Shown here in pieces: positions 36,313-45,214 of a DNA stretch of 64,000 nucleotides. The DNA comes from Photobacterium lipolyticum (GTDB lineage: Bacteria; Pseudomonadota; Gammaproteobacteria; Enterobacterales; Vibrionaceae): contig NZ_PYMC01000009.1 in assembly GCF_003026475.1 (NCBI RefSeq), positions 124,001 to 188,000 of the forward strand, read 5' to 3'. The notes under the pieces were generated by a model. The model saw nothing but the letters and a program-made list of their open reading frames with translations. It did no database searches and was not told the origin of the DNA. Within the stretch, counting starts at the first letter, position 1. Each line of letters begins with the position of its first letter. Both the position numbers and the translations under genes were made by a program.

Positions 36313-37053
36313 TTAGAAAACAGAAAATTCAGCAATGCCGTGTTGACCACGCTCTTGAAGGAAGTCTAGAAAACATTTGGGATGATGTGTCACTACACGT
36401 TCTGTCGGAAAATTTACTTGCTTAAGCAAATGACGAACATGGGTGAAATTACCAACATCATCGGCAAAATGCGCATCCGAGCCAGTGGTAATTCGCCCTC
36501 CCACTTCTTTGACAAAAGCGGCTATATCTTCACAACGAAGCTCGCTTCCTTGACGGGAACCACAAAGTGACGAGTTATTTATCTCAATCAATACATTATG
36601 TTTCATCGCTGCGGTGATGACAGCTTCAAAATCAAAATCAAAATTGGGATTGCCAAGATGACCAATCGCATGGATACGCCCAGACGCAATTAGATTGAGC
36701 AAAGCCTGAGTGTGAGTTTCTTTGTCAACGGGACGAAACACAGGCTCATGAAGGCTGGCAATAACCCAATCAAGCTGATCGGTAATACGCGGGTCAAGAT
36801 CGATGTCACCATCAATATTGATAAGATTTGCCTCTACACCACGCAAGATACCCACACCATGAAGAAAACGAGGCAACACTCGCTGATTAGCAAAATGCCA
36901 GAAATGCGGTGCGCCAGGCATTGTTGGCGCGTGGTCGGTTACGCAAAACAACGCCAGGCCTTTTTGTGAAGCAGCCTGTGCATTCTCTAAAACCGTACTA
37001 TAAGCATGACCACTTGAAATAGTATGAGTATGTGTATCTACCAAAAACTGCAT
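36313..37053 (-). CDS. PHP-family phosphatase (YcdX-like)
   Basis: This 246-residue cytoplasmic metallophosphatase has the PHP signature: [15 protein letters not shown] at the start (zinc-binding histidines), [17 protein letters not shown], a glutamate in [37 protein letters not shown] and [15 protein letters not shown]. All metal ligands of the YcdX trinuclear centre seem present. E. coli YcdX has phosphatase activity tied to swarming; the natural substrate is unclear. The start at 37053 matches YcdX. It follows tmcA on the same strand with an 18-base gap, so the two are likely co-transcribed. Confidence 0.9.
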   Translation of the reverse strand: MQFLVDTHTHTISSGHAYSTVLENAQAASQKGLALFCVTDHAPTMPGAPHFWHFANQRVLPRFLHGVGILRGVEANLINIDGDIDLDPRITDQLDWVIASLHEPVFRPVDKETHTQALLNLIASGRIHAIGHLGNPNFDFDFEAVITAAMKHNVLIEINNSSLCGSRQGSELRCEDIAAFVKEVGGRITTGSDAHFADDVGNFTHVRHLLKQVNFPTERVVTHHPKCFLDFLQERGQHGIAEFSVF

Positions 37054-37071
37054 AATATCTTTTTCCTACCA

Positions 37072-39309
37072 TTAACACTGATATGATTGAGCAACGAGAT
37101 CCCGTAATGCTTGCTCTGCACTTCTGCGGCTAGCATAGCCAAAACGTTGAACAATCAATTCCCAACTTTGCTTTTGCAGCACTTTTGCCACGGCCATTTC
37201 TGTGACTGAATTTAATTCGAATGAAGGCTGACGAAGAAACTCAGCCAGCCAGACTTCCAGACTCGCAACAGCCAGATCGTACCCCAAACCTCCACGGATA
37301 TAACTCATTAACTGTAACCTTACCATGGGGGACAAGACAACATCCCCGAACGGATCATTATCGCAGGAAGCAACTGCGCGTCGGTATGAGGCACTATGAG
37401 AAAGAGAGTATTGATAAAGAGGAACAAAAATGTCTGCTTCTAACATCCGGAATTGTTCAACACGCTGAACTAAAAAATTGGCAGCAAACAAAGCGACGGC
37501 AGTATCGAACCAAGACAATGAATCCACAGATAAGGGCAGTACGGCTAACAGCGAATGGGCACCACTCGCGGCATCCTTGAGGATCCCTAATCGAACCGGC
37601 GAATACCCCGCTTGCTGCCAGAAAGAAAGCAGGTCACCGACAACACCAAAACTGGTACCCAAATAGTCCAAAGACTGATCGTCAGCCCACTGTCTGACAT
37701 GGGCTAACAGAGCCGTGCCGATGCCACGTTGCAGGCAATCAGGATGCACGGCAATTCTGAGTATACGTGCGCATCGTTGGCTGGCACCTTGAACTAATCC
37801 AATATGTGCTGCAATAGATTGCGCCAATAAATGCCCCTTAGGACGACGTTTTCCCAGCATGATTTGTTCAGCAAACTGCTCATCAAACCCACCTTCAAGA
37901 GAGAGCAAACAGCAACCGACGATGTTGCTTGCAGCCAAATCGTCTTCTGTCTGGGAGTGTTGCCCAGAGCATAAATCTGGATACGTGCTACTGATTGGCT
38001 CCACAATCTCAGCAACCACAAGGTGCATGGCTGGATCGTCAAGCAACTGGCTAATATCAGACGGCGTCGTCTGATAATGGGCATTGACCAACAAACCAAA
38101 TAACTGATTCAAACGCCGCTCGTCACCAATCAACGACTCCGTGGATAACACGCGATATCGGACCTGACAAGATCCAATCGCAGCAGTAACATCGGCGGGA
38201 TCGGCTTCTAACAGCAACGCCTTAAACACCCATTTTTCCAGTGGATCGTGTCGGGACCAGCGGATCGGCAGGGACAAACTGTACTGACGCCATTGCGGTG
38301 CATGGCGCTCTAACTGCTGACGAAACTTAATCGCAAATCCGCGTCCTGTCCCTTCATAGCCGTGAATAGTCGTAGCAAAGGTAATCCGATTATATCGAGT
38401 CAGCATCTGTTTCAGCAGGGGAGCCGGTATCGCCGCGGCTTCATCGACAACCAAAAAATCTATCTCAGGCTTATCAACACCCTCGTCCATAGATAATAAG
38501 GCATCAGGAGCAATAAACATCAGCTCACTGTTTTGGTATTTGAGATTTTTCTGCTGATGAAAAGGAATATTCAGGGATCGGGCAGCTTGAGCAAACAAGG
38601 TATTGGCATTGGCAAAAGCCGGGGACGTGACGGCAATTTTGATGTTTCGCTCGCGCATCAAACTGGCTGCCGCAATACCTAGAGCCGATGATTTTCCACG
38701 GCCTCGATCAGCCGTAAGCACCAATGGTCGTTTTCGATGTCCGGTCACAACCCGCCGAATCGCCTCGACTGCATTTTTTTGCTCCAGGGTCAGACAACCA
38801 AACGTCTCATCAAAATAGTCCGCATCTGCAATACCTGGCATTGGCAGCAGTGGCAGCGAACAATTTAACTGATCATCAGCAAAAAAAAGGCACTGTCGGA
38901 GATGCAAGACATCAGGCTGTGCGAATAAATGGGCTAACCGTTGAATGAATGGGAGCTGTGCCTGTGCTTGATCAAACCAAGCGTGCGGAACCATTAACAA
39001 CAACAGGCCACCGCCGGTCACCGTGCCGGATAACGCCCCAAACGCATCCGCATCAAAACCAAGATGCGCATTATACACCAGACAATCCGTTTCCTGTCCC
39101 AGCAGCTTTTTTGCTTTTTTCAATGGCAGTGAGGCAATGTGATCAGGGGCATTATCGCCAGCCCAGAACGTCCGGTGATAGTGAGATAAAAAAATCTGAC
39201 TGGCCTTAGTCGCCCAATTAAGGTCGCCATCTAACACCACTAAATAACGGCAATTGGCCTCTTTTGCCTGAGCTGCTAACCGAGAAGCAAACTGATAAAG
39301 TTCCGACAT
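37072..39309 (-). CDS. tmcA: tRNA(Met) cytidine acetyltransferase
   Basis: TmcA makes N4-acetylcytidine at the wobble base of the elongator tRNA(Met), using acetyl-CoA and ATP. The protein has about 745 residues, somewhat longer than E. coli TmcA. Domains in order: DUF1726-like N-terminus (RYLVVLDGDLNWATKASQIF), an RNA-helicase-like ATPase with Walker A TADRGRGKSSALG and Walker B DFLVVDEAAAIPAPLL, then a GNAT acetyltransferase (RILRIAVHPDCLQRGIGTALLAHV) and a C-terminal tRNA-binding tail. The ATG at 39309 (MSELYQFASR) fits TmcA N-termini better than the one 12 bases upstream. Confidence 0.93.
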   Translation of the reverse strand: MSELYQFASRLAAQAKEANCRYLVVLDGDLNWATKASQIFLSHYHRTFWAGDNAPDHIASLPLKKAKKLLGQETDCLVYNAHLGFDADAFGALSGTVTGGGLLLLMVPHAWFDQAQAQLPFIQRLAHLFAQPDVLHLRQCLFFADDQLNCSLPLLPMPGIADADYFDETFGCLTLEQKNAVEAIRRVVTGHRKRPLVLTADRGRGKSSALGIAAASLMRERNIKIAVTSPAFANANTLFAQAARSLNIPFHQQKNLKYQNSELMFIAPDALLSMDEGVDKPEIDFLVVDEAAAIPAPLLKQMLTRYNRITFATTIHGYEGTGRGFAIKFRQQLERHAPQWRQYSLSLPIRWSRHDPLEKWVFKALLLEADPADVTAAIGSCQVRYRVLSTESLIGDERRLNQLFGLLVNAHYQTTPSDISQLLDDPAMHLVVAEIVEPISSTYPDLCSGQHSQTEDDLAASNIVGCCLLSLEGGFDEQFAEQIMLGKRRPKGHLLAQSIAAHIGLVQGASQRCARILRIAVHPDCLQRGIGTALLAHVRQWADDQSLDYLGTSFGVVGDLLSFWQQAGYSPVRLGILKDAASGAHSLLAVLPLSVDSLSWFDTAVALFAANFLVQRVEQFRMLEADIFVPLYQYSLSHSASYRRAVASCDNDPFGDVVLSPMVRLQLMSYIRGGLGYDLAVASLEVWLAEFLRQPSFELNSVTEMAVAKVLQKQSWELIVQRFGYASRRSAEQALRDLVAQSYQC

Positions 39310-39361
39310 GATGATACTCATTATTTAATGGATTTGGTATTTAACTACAACACCGCGATCA

Positions 39362-39386
39362 TATACCCAAATCCCTTCAAGATGCA
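39362..39386 (+). repeat. half copy of the dispersed palindromic repeat
   Basis: TATACCCAA-atccct-TCAAGATGC matches the left arm of the 4410-4467 element. It lies between tmcA and the parB2 terminator. Confidence 0.55.
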
Positions 39387-39395
39387 GCCAATAAA

Positions 39396-39424
39396 AAAAA
39401 ACCACGCTAAAAAGCGTGGTTTTA
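39396..39424. terminator. terminator after parB2
   Basis: AAAACCACGCT-AAAA-AGCGTGGTTTT is a perfect stem with A and T tracts. On the minus strand it ends the parA2-parB2 transcript just after the parB2 stop. Confidence 0.88.
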
Positions 39425-39446
39425 TGACTAAGTTCGATTCATTGAA

Positions 39447-40421
39447 CTATTTCAGGTAATCACTCAGATAAGCAAGGATCTCATCAACTTGCTTTTCAGT
39501 CATCTTCTTGAGCTTCAATTGCAACTTGTCACCGTCACGGGTATATATCGCTTTCCCTTTAACCAGCTCCTGTGCTTTAAGCTTTTCAACCAGCACTTTA
39601 GGCTGAAGAGCTTCGCCCATTTGCTCAAGTTTCATCGTTACTTCACGGGTAATACGCGTAATACCCTGCACATTGATCTGTTGCCATAAAGGACTGTCAA
39701 CGGATGTCAGCTGCTCAATCAATTGTTGTTGATCCGGCTTTTGCAACGCAAAATAAATACGATGCAGTTTCACAATCGTCGGACGGCCTAATTCACCAAC
39801 ACTCGGGTAGGCCATCAGCAACTCCATTGGCAAAGTAGCCGCTTTCAATGCCCCGCTCACCAGTGCTTCACTGCACTGGCAATATTTAGCTAATTCCTTT
39901 TGATCTGCGACCTTGCCACTGGCAAGCAATTCTTGCATCTCTTTACCACGTTCATATAAAGACAGTGGTTTATGGGCATTCGCGACATCAGACAGGAACT
40001 TGGCATGTTCACTATTAATGCCCTTCGCGACATAAACTAAGAAGTCTTTACTTGCCAGAATACAAGACATGCGACGACGGCTACCGTCTAGGACTTCAAT
40101 TCGGCCATCGTCAAGCCAGCGCCCCACCGCAGGATATTGCTGGCCACGATCTTTCAACGTCGTCAGAATATCAGCGAGCGCATGCTCGTTTAAAAAAGCT
40201 TGCTCACGGGCATTTTCAGAAAAAACCTGGGTTTTGTCTTTAACCTCAGCCGCATTAATTTTGACTAATTCAAACGCAACGGTGCCTTCGCCGGCAACCG
40301 CAAGCTCAATCACAGCGGCTTTATCACGTGCTGCCGTTTGTGCTTCAGTCGCGTTGGTTGCACGACGCTTATCCGCTTTACCAAACAGACGAGCATTGAG
40401 ATCTTTGGTTTTAATTGTCAT
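39447..40421 (-). CDS. parB: chromosome II partition protein ParB2
   Basis: This 324-residue DNA-binding protein binds parS2 sites and spreads from them to build the segregation complex. It has the ParB/Spo0J N-terminal domain with the CTP-binding/spreading region (EVLDGSRRRMSCILA) and the central helix-turn-helix (LAKYCQCSEALVSGALKAATLP). Its C-terminal region resembles plasmid type Ib (P1-like) ParB proteins more than chromosome I ParB. The parA2 stop lies eight bases upstream. Six perfect or near-perfect parS2 sites between 33.2 and 45.0 kb are its likely targets. Confidence 0.94.
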   Translation of the reverse strand: MTIKTKDLNARLFGKADKRRATNATEAQTAARDKAAVIELAVAGEGTVAFELVKINAAEVKDKTQVFSENAREQAFLNEHALADILTTLKDRGQQYPAVGRWLDDGRIEVLDGSRRRMSCILASKDFLVYVAKGINSEHAKFLSDVANAHKPLSLYERGKEMQELLASGKVADQKELAKYCQCSEALVSGALKAATLPMELLMAYPSVGELGRPTIVKLHRIYFALQKPDQQQLIEQLTSVDSPLWQQINVQGITRITREVTMKLEQMGEALQPKVLVEKLKAQELVKGKAIYTRDGDKLQLKLKKMTEKQVDEILAYLSDYLK

Positions 40422-40429
40422 CCGTCCTT

Positions 40430-41644
40430 TTACTCCTCGTTTAAGTTGGCCCAGTGACTATGCATCACTCGCTCTAATTCGAGACCAACTCGTTGAATTG
40501 CATCCTGCGCTGTAGACAAGGTCTTCTTGCCACCTTCAAACTCAGCAGCAGTCAGATCAAAGACAGTACTGTAGGTATCGGCACAGGTTTCAAAAGCCCG
40601 GCTACGTGGAACGGTTGCCATCATAACCTGCTCACGCAGCAAGTAATTCATTTCTGTTAATACAGAAACTTGCTTCTTGTTATCATCTTCGAACATGGTT
40701 GGCATCAGACGAATAAATTCGAGCCCGTGCCATTCTTCCGGAAACATTTCATATACGGTCGGTAAATGCTGGAAGAAGTTTACCGTTGATGCCCAATCAA
40801 GACGCTTAGCAGCACATGGAATGAGCAGCGCATTTGAGGCATACATCGCGTTCCAGACCAGTGGATCAATGTGCGGCCCCGTATCAATCATGATGACATC
40901 AAACTCATCGGCGATGGGGTCAATCATCCGCTCTTTAAGCAGACGAACAATATCCAGATCTTGGTTAACGGCTAAATCTTGCCATGCGTCAGCATTAAAC
41001 ATCGCATCTTCAGGGAAGGCGGCAATGGTTTTCAAATTAGGATACTGGGTTGGCATCACAACGTTATTCATCAGGAAATCTTTATTCATTTCCTCACCTT
41101 CCGGCACATTACCCAGCATCACATCGACAGCAGAATAAATGGTATCTTGCTCGCCTACACTGATCAGCGGGTTAAGGAATAAACGCAGAGAGCCTTGTGG
41201 ATCGAGGTCAATTAAGCAAATACGATAACGCTTATCGAGATCAAGCGCTAAACATGCCGCCAGATGTACCGCCGTCATTGATTTACCTGTGCCGCCTTTT
41301 TGGTTCTGGACATTAACAATCCATGGCTTACGGCCAGCCCCCTCACGCTCGTAAAAGGCTGGCTTTTTCGCCGCCTTCATCAATTCATGTGCTTCATCTA
41401 GCGTAATAGAATAATGGTTGGCATTATTTTTTGTAAATTGATGGCCCGTCGCTTCCATACGAGAAATCGCATCATCCAATTTACGACGCGTTAAGCCTGA
41501 ACGAGTTTCCATCAATGCTTTTGACATTGGGGGAAAATGTTCATCACGACGCTCTTCTAATACGATTTCGATACGGTCAGCTTGTACCTGTTTAGTCTGC
41601 TCTGCAATATTGAGCAAATTTTGAATCGTCTGTTCCCTATTCAT
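40430..41644 (-). CDS. parA: chromosome II partition ATPase ParA2
   Basis: This 404-residue Walker-type ATPase moves ParB2-parS2 complexes. It has an N-terminal helix-turn-helix of type Ia ParA (MSKALMETRSGLTRRKLDDAISRMEATGHQF), so it probably also represses its own promoter. The ATPase core carries the deviant Walker A QKGGTGKSMT, Walker A' LIDLDPQGSLRLFL and Walker B VIMIDTGPHIDPLV. It lies divergent to rctB on the other side of ori2, the normal Vibrio chromosome II layout. The start gives the length expected for this family. Confidence 0.96.
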   Translation of the reverse strand: MNREQTIQNLLNIAEQTKQVQADRIEIVLEERRDEHFPPMSKALMETRSGLTRRKLDDAISRMEATGHQFTKNNANHYSITLDEAHELMKAAKKPAFYEREGAGRKPWIVNVQNQKGGTGKSMTAVHLAACLALDLDKRYRICLIDLDPQGSLRLFLNPLISVGEQDTIYSAVDVMLGNVPEGEEMNKDFLMNNVVMPTQYPNLKTIAAFPEDAMFNADAWQDLAVNQDLDIVRLLKERMIDPIADEFDVIMIDTGPHIDPLVWNAMYASNALLIPCAAKRLDWASTVNFFQHLPTVYEMFPEEWHGLEFIRLMPTMFEDDNKKQVSVLTEMNYLLREQVMMATVPRSRAFETCADTYSTVFDLTAAEFEGGKKTLSTAQDAIQRVGLELERVMHSHWANLNEE

Positions 41645-41855
41645 TATTATTGTTCGCCATGATTATTGATGGCTCTATTGTACAGCAAAATCAAGCAGTA
41701 ACAATAAAAAGCTGAACATCTCGATGTGATGTTAATCGCAAGTAAAAAACAGGACAATGAAGTAAAACATACGCATTATCGTGAAGTTCCCTTTACCTTG
41801 GCGTTTAATTTGCCACGCAAAACTACAACACATTTCAACTGTTACAGCGTCACCA

Positions 41856-41870
41856 TTTTACAATGTAAAT
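41856..41870. promoter_or_regulatory. parS2 site 5
   Basis: TTTTACAATGTAAAT keeps the full TTTACAnTGTAAA core. It lies upstream of parA2 at the left edge of ori2. Confidence 0.8.
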
Positions 41871-41929
41871 TGGTCTGATTTGCTGGAATATACTCTATTA
41901 CTCCGGAAGCGTGAAAAAATCAGCAAAAA

Positions 41930-41950
41930 TTACGGCGCTTGTCATTTCAA
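41930..41950 (+). repeat. 21-bp motif, ori2 copy 1
   Basis: TTACGGC-GCT-TGTCATTTCAA at the left side of ori2. Copies also occur at 42444, 20798 and 21100, in no other part of the window that I found. Confidence 0.6.
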
Positions 41951-42104
41951 TTAAAAAACACTGAACAATGACGATTATATCCGCAGCATCATCGTTCAAG
42001 TCGATCACTTAGGGCGAAATCAGGTTGAAATCGGCTTTCCATACGAAAACCAGTGAAGTAAGATCCTGATAAGAATCATCTGAACAAAATTCATCCAAAA
42101 CGAC

Positions 42105-42540
42105 TTGATCATTGTTCCGCCATTTACTCCGCTGTCTGAAACAATGATCAAGAGAACAATCGCTAGGTATACATACAAGATAACCGTTGCCATCCGCCAG
42201 GAAAGATCGGAAATATGATCAAGAAGGAGCCGTCTCTTTGTCGATCTTATGATCCTGTTCGGAAGCATGCTAACTAGCCGCCAATTTACGGAGAATGTAG
42301 ATTCTACCTGGCTTTATCTGACCGATTAACACCACACATCACAACGAGAACCCACAAAGGTAGAGCTTTTCATCATATTGAAATACACAATACAGGCCAT
42401 GATCATCGCTCCGACAACGGACAAATGAAAAATAACCACTCAGCTACGGCCGATGTCATTTCAACTATGCTCAAAAATACACCAGGCAGAGAAAATAGCC
42501 TCTGAAGATAATGAAATTACCCTTCTATGATCATTTTTCC
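42105..42540. promoter_or_regulatory. ori2 control region with scattered iterons (incII-like)
   Basis: Iteron-like sites start at 42105 (TTGATCATTGTTCC, plus), 42138 (minus), 42209 (minus), 42249, 42399 and 42527 (plus). They lie irregularly between parA2 and the core array, unlike the phased array downstream. In V. cholerae this flank (incII) limits replication by binding RctB and may encode a short RNA; a similar role is inferred. Confidence 0.75.
42444..42464 (+). repeat. 21-bp motif, ori2 copy 2
   Basis: CTACGGC-CGA-TGTCATTTCAA, aligned with the copy at 41930. It lies between two iterons of the control region. A weaker match starts at 42286 (TTACGG...GATTC). Confidence 0.55.
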
Positions 42541-42591
42541 GGGCCGAAAACAACAAGTACATTCCTGAAATCACAAAACCGCATTACCAGC

Positions 42592-42600
42592 TGTGGATAA
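42592..42600 (-). promoter_or_regulatory. DnaA box of ori2
   Basis: TGTGGATAA on the plus strand is a perfect TTATCCACA DnaA box. It lies 27 bases before the iteron array, as in ori2 of V. cholerae where DnaA assists RctB. Confidence 0.85.
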
Positions 42601-42626
42601 CTCAGTGGGTAAGCTGTAAAAGTTTC

Positions 42627-42755
42627 TTGATCATCGTTACAGGATGCTATTGATCATTGTTTCGTCTTGCTAATGATCATCTTTCCAAACACCTTATGAT
42701 CATGCTTTCACTTTGATGTTGATCAGCGTTCCGAACATCCCATGATCATCGTTCC
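42627..42755 (+). promoter_or_regulatory. ori2 core: six iterons with exact 23-bp period
   Basis: Iterons start at 42627, 42650, 42673, 42696, 42719 and 42742: six 14-base units of type [AT]TGATCAnnnTT(C)C, each separated by nine bases, so all are on the same helix face every two turns and a bit. Each contains a Dam GATC site, which fits methylation-dependent RctB binding. This is the minimal origin array. Confidence 0.93.
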
Positions 42756-42774
42756 CTTTTGGGTACATTTAATC

Positions 42775-42945
42775 TCTTTTTAAATCATATTCTTACAAAG
42801 ATATTTCCGCCCGGATCATTAGATCACTACATCATATAGATCACTAATAATCATAAAGATCAGTATTTATATCTTTAAATAAAAAGATCTTTATTTATTG
42901 ATCTTTTTCGATTAATCTTTCGGAAAAATGATGCTTCTACGGCTA
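42775..42945. promoter_or_regulatory. AT-rich unwinding element of ori2
   Basis: Directly after the iterons the sequence is very AT-rich and includes six ATCA tetramers within about 60 bases (42814-42862). A run of AAAGATCTTTATTTATTGATC follows near 42882-42902. ATCA repeats bound as single strands by RctB are reported for V. cholerae ori2. This is where the strands should open. Confidence 0.8.
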
Positions 42946-42952
42946 ATGGCAA

Positions 42953-44953
42953 ATGAAACCGGCTCGAACTAGCAATAAAAACAATATCGAGAAAATCCTA
43001 ATTCCAGCACCAAGATCCCATAAAGACGGGCACTTGTTTGCGATCCCACCAGCACTCGTGGACTGGTTACCTCAGTATCAGCACTTCAAAGGCGTAACCA
43101 GAAGCGTTATTGAATTGCTGAATCTGATTTCGCTACGTGGTTTATCGACTAAGGATGGGATCGTATCGACGACAGAGCTTGTCGAAGCGACAGAAGGTCA
43201 ACTCACCCGTGCTGCTATCCAACAGCGCCTGAGAGCTGCTGTGACGGTCGGATTATTTAGCCAGCAGCCAGTCCGGTTTGAAGAAGGCCTGGCGGGTAAA
43301 ACCATGCTGCATCATTTTATCAATCCAGCATTACTGGTTTCACAGCTTGGTACGGGCAGCCTGCTTTCAGAGCAGAGCAAGGAAAAAGAGAAGCAGAAAC
43401 GTTCGAAGGCCTTGGCACAAAATCATGTAAATCGCCGCCTGCTGAATGAATACGGCTTGGGTACCCCCCCAAGCATGCCGGACGAAGCGGATCAAATTGT
43501 TGTTTCGCCAACCAGCTGGGCCGGGATCATTGATCAGGCATTAGCGCCGCCACGAACGAAAAAAAGTTATCAGAAAGCCATGGTTGCAATCAGCGGCTCT
43601 AAAGCGATCATCGAAACACGATCGTCGAAAGCAATCATGACCGTTGATGATCTGATGACCCTTTTTGCCCTGTTTACCCTCACCGTTCAGTATCACGACC
43701 ATCATCTGTCGGATTATGAGATCCAGTCGCGTACCATGGGTAATAAAACCCCGGTGTATATCACGGATATCCTGGCTTTGCGTGGTAAAAAAGATAGCGG
43801 CCCGGCTCGTGATTCGATCCGTGAGAGTATTGATCGAATCGAATTCACCGATTTTCAGCTGCATGAATTAACCGGGCGCTGGTTAAGTGAAAATATGCCT
43901 GAAGGTTTTAAAAGTGATCGCTTCCGATTCCTGGCGCGCACCATTACCGCATCCGAAGAAGCCCCACAGGAAGGGGATGACGGAGAGATCCGGATCAAGC
44001 CAAACTTGTATATTCTGGTTTGGGAGCCGTCATTCTTCGATGAACTGTTAACCCGTGATTATTTCTTCTTGTTTCCGCCTGAGATCCTGCGTCAGCATTC
44101 GTTAGTGTTCCAGCTGTACACATTCTTCCGTACCCGTATGTCGCGTCGGGTGAACGATTCGATGTTATTGAGCGAGTTGAATCAGAAACTTGGACGAAAT
44201 ATTGAATGGCGCCGTTTTTCATCCGATTTGATCCGCGAGCTGCGTAAGTTGGCGGAAGATAAGATCACCGATGAGATCTTTGCCGTTAATCTGTGGGGCT
44301 ACCATCTGACGATCACACCGGAAGACATCAACAAGCGTTACTGCGATTATCAAATCGATATCAAATGCGATGCCGATGAAGTGATCCGATACTCCCGGGC
44401 AAAAACCACCAATGAAGGTAAGCGGAACATGGCGCCGACGATGCCTAACCCGTTGCGTAACGAGATCATGCCTAAACAGCAGCTTGATCAGCTTTCCGCG
44501 ATCATTGATGGCGAGTTCGAACCGATCCAGCGTAAAGCAAGCCGTCCGAAGGGACGTTTAGGGCGTCGGGTTAAGCTGAGAAAGCATCTGGTTGAGATAA
44601 ACGCAGACGAATTGACGATAGTCTTATCTAAATATACTTCGTCAGAAGCGCTACAACGCAGTATAACGGCTTTATCGGCTATGACCGGGCACTCAGTAAC
44701 AACAATCACTGAAGAGTGCCACAGCTTCTTAGAGAAGCTTGATTGGCTCCATGTCGCCGGTGAAGTTGTCTCGTATGAAACGCTGAGTAAAACCGTCGAG
44801 TTATACAACAGCAGACAAGATGATCGTCATCTGTCGATTGAGCGCCTGATCTCCGGGCTTGCCGTACGCCGTAAGGTATGCAAGTTGGTCCATGAAGGTC
44901 ACATCAATGAACAGGTCCTATCTGCCCTTGATGATGTTGCTCGTGGTATATAA
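42953..44953 (+). CDS. rctB: RctB, chromosome II replication initiator
   Basis: This 666-residue protein starts replication of Vibrionaceae chromosome II and occurs nowhere else in known bacteria. The sequence closely matches V. cholerae RctB (658 residues): near the start RSHKDGHLFAIPPALVDWLP, then KGVTRSVIELLNLISLRGLS, LTRAAIQQRLRAAVTVGLF, RDSIDRIEFTDFQLHELTGR and KPNLYILVWEPSFFDELLTRDYF. Towards the end come MAPTMPNPLRNEIM and EFEPIQRKASRPKGRLGRR. Winged-helix DNA-binding domains lie in the first two thirds. The C-terminal region is regulatory in V. cholerae. It is transcribed away from parA2 across ori2. It has an iteron-like site inside its own coding region (44484). Confidence 0.97.
   Translation: MKPARTSNKNNIEKILIPAPRSHKDGHLFAIPPALVDWLPQYQHFKGVTRSVIELLNLISLRGLSTKDGIVSTTELVEATEGQLTRAAIQQRLRAAVTVGLFSQQPVRFEEGLAGKTMLHHFINPALLVSQLGTGSLLSEQSKEKEKQKRSKALAQNHVNRRLLNEYGLGTPPSMPDEADQIVVSPTSWAGIIDQALAPPRTKKSYQKAMVAISGSKAIIETRSSKAIMTVDDLMTLFALFTLTVQYHDHHLSDYEIQSRTMGNKTPVYITDILALRGKKDSGPARDSIRESIDRIEFTDFQLHELTGRWLSENMPEGFKSDRFRFLARTITASEEAPQEGDDGEIRIKPNLYILVWEPSFFDELLTRDYFFLFPPEILRQHSLVFQLYTFFRTRMSRRVNDSMLLSELNQKLGRNIEWRRFSSDLIRELRKLAEDKITDEIFAVNLWGYHLTITPEDINKRYCDYQIDIKCDADEVIRYSRAKTTNEGKRNMAPTMPNPLRNEIMPKQQLDQLSAIIDGEFEPIQRKASRPKGRLGRRVKLRKHLVEINADELTIVLSKYTSSEALQRSITALSAMTGHSVTTITEECHSFLEKLDWLHVAGEVVSYETLSKTVELYNSRQDDRHLSIERLISGLAVRRKVCKLVHEGHINEQVLSALDDVARGI
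44484..44497 (+). promoter_or_regulatory. iteron-like site within rctB
   Basis: TTGATCAGCTTTCC fits [AT]TGATCAnnnTTCC and lies in the 3' part of rctB. It may be chance, since the residues LDQLS are simply encoded here. Confidence 0.3.
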
Positions 44954-44970
44954 ATAGCACTATTGGTGCT

Positions 44971-44985
44971 GTTTACAGTGTAAAT
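44971..44985. promoter_or_regulatory. parS2 site 6
   Basis: GTTTACAGTGTAAAT with a full TTTACAnTGTAAA core, 17 bases after the rctB stop. Confidence 0.85.
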
Positions 44986-45010
44986 CTTTTGACCATAGCG
45001 GTTAAAAAGT

Positions 45011-45044
45011 AAAAAAGGAGAAACAGACCGTTTTCTCCTTTTTT
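45011..45044 (+). terminator. terminator after rctB
   Basis: AAAAAAGGAGAAA, loop, TTTTCTCCTTTTTT: a strong stem with T run on the plus strand, closing the rctB transcript. Confidence 0.88.
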
Positions 45045-45214
45045 ATATCTCTCCTCGTTAAATATTCTCTATCTCTCTTAAATAACTTTAATTTCCGCTG
45101 AGCTGTCCCTTCTTTAGTACAATTCCATATAAGTTATTTTTCACGTTTACATTCGGTCCATCGTCATCATCAATGGTTGGGCGGGGAGTATCTGTGGGCG
45201 CATAAGGAAGCTTT

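Noticed and set aside
40677..41138. Open frame of 153 codons opposite parA2
   Set aside because: Antisense shadow of a conserved partition gene.
42020..42268. Open frame of 82 codons within ori2
   Set aside because: It spans iterons and has no ribosome binding site; a coding role is unlikely.
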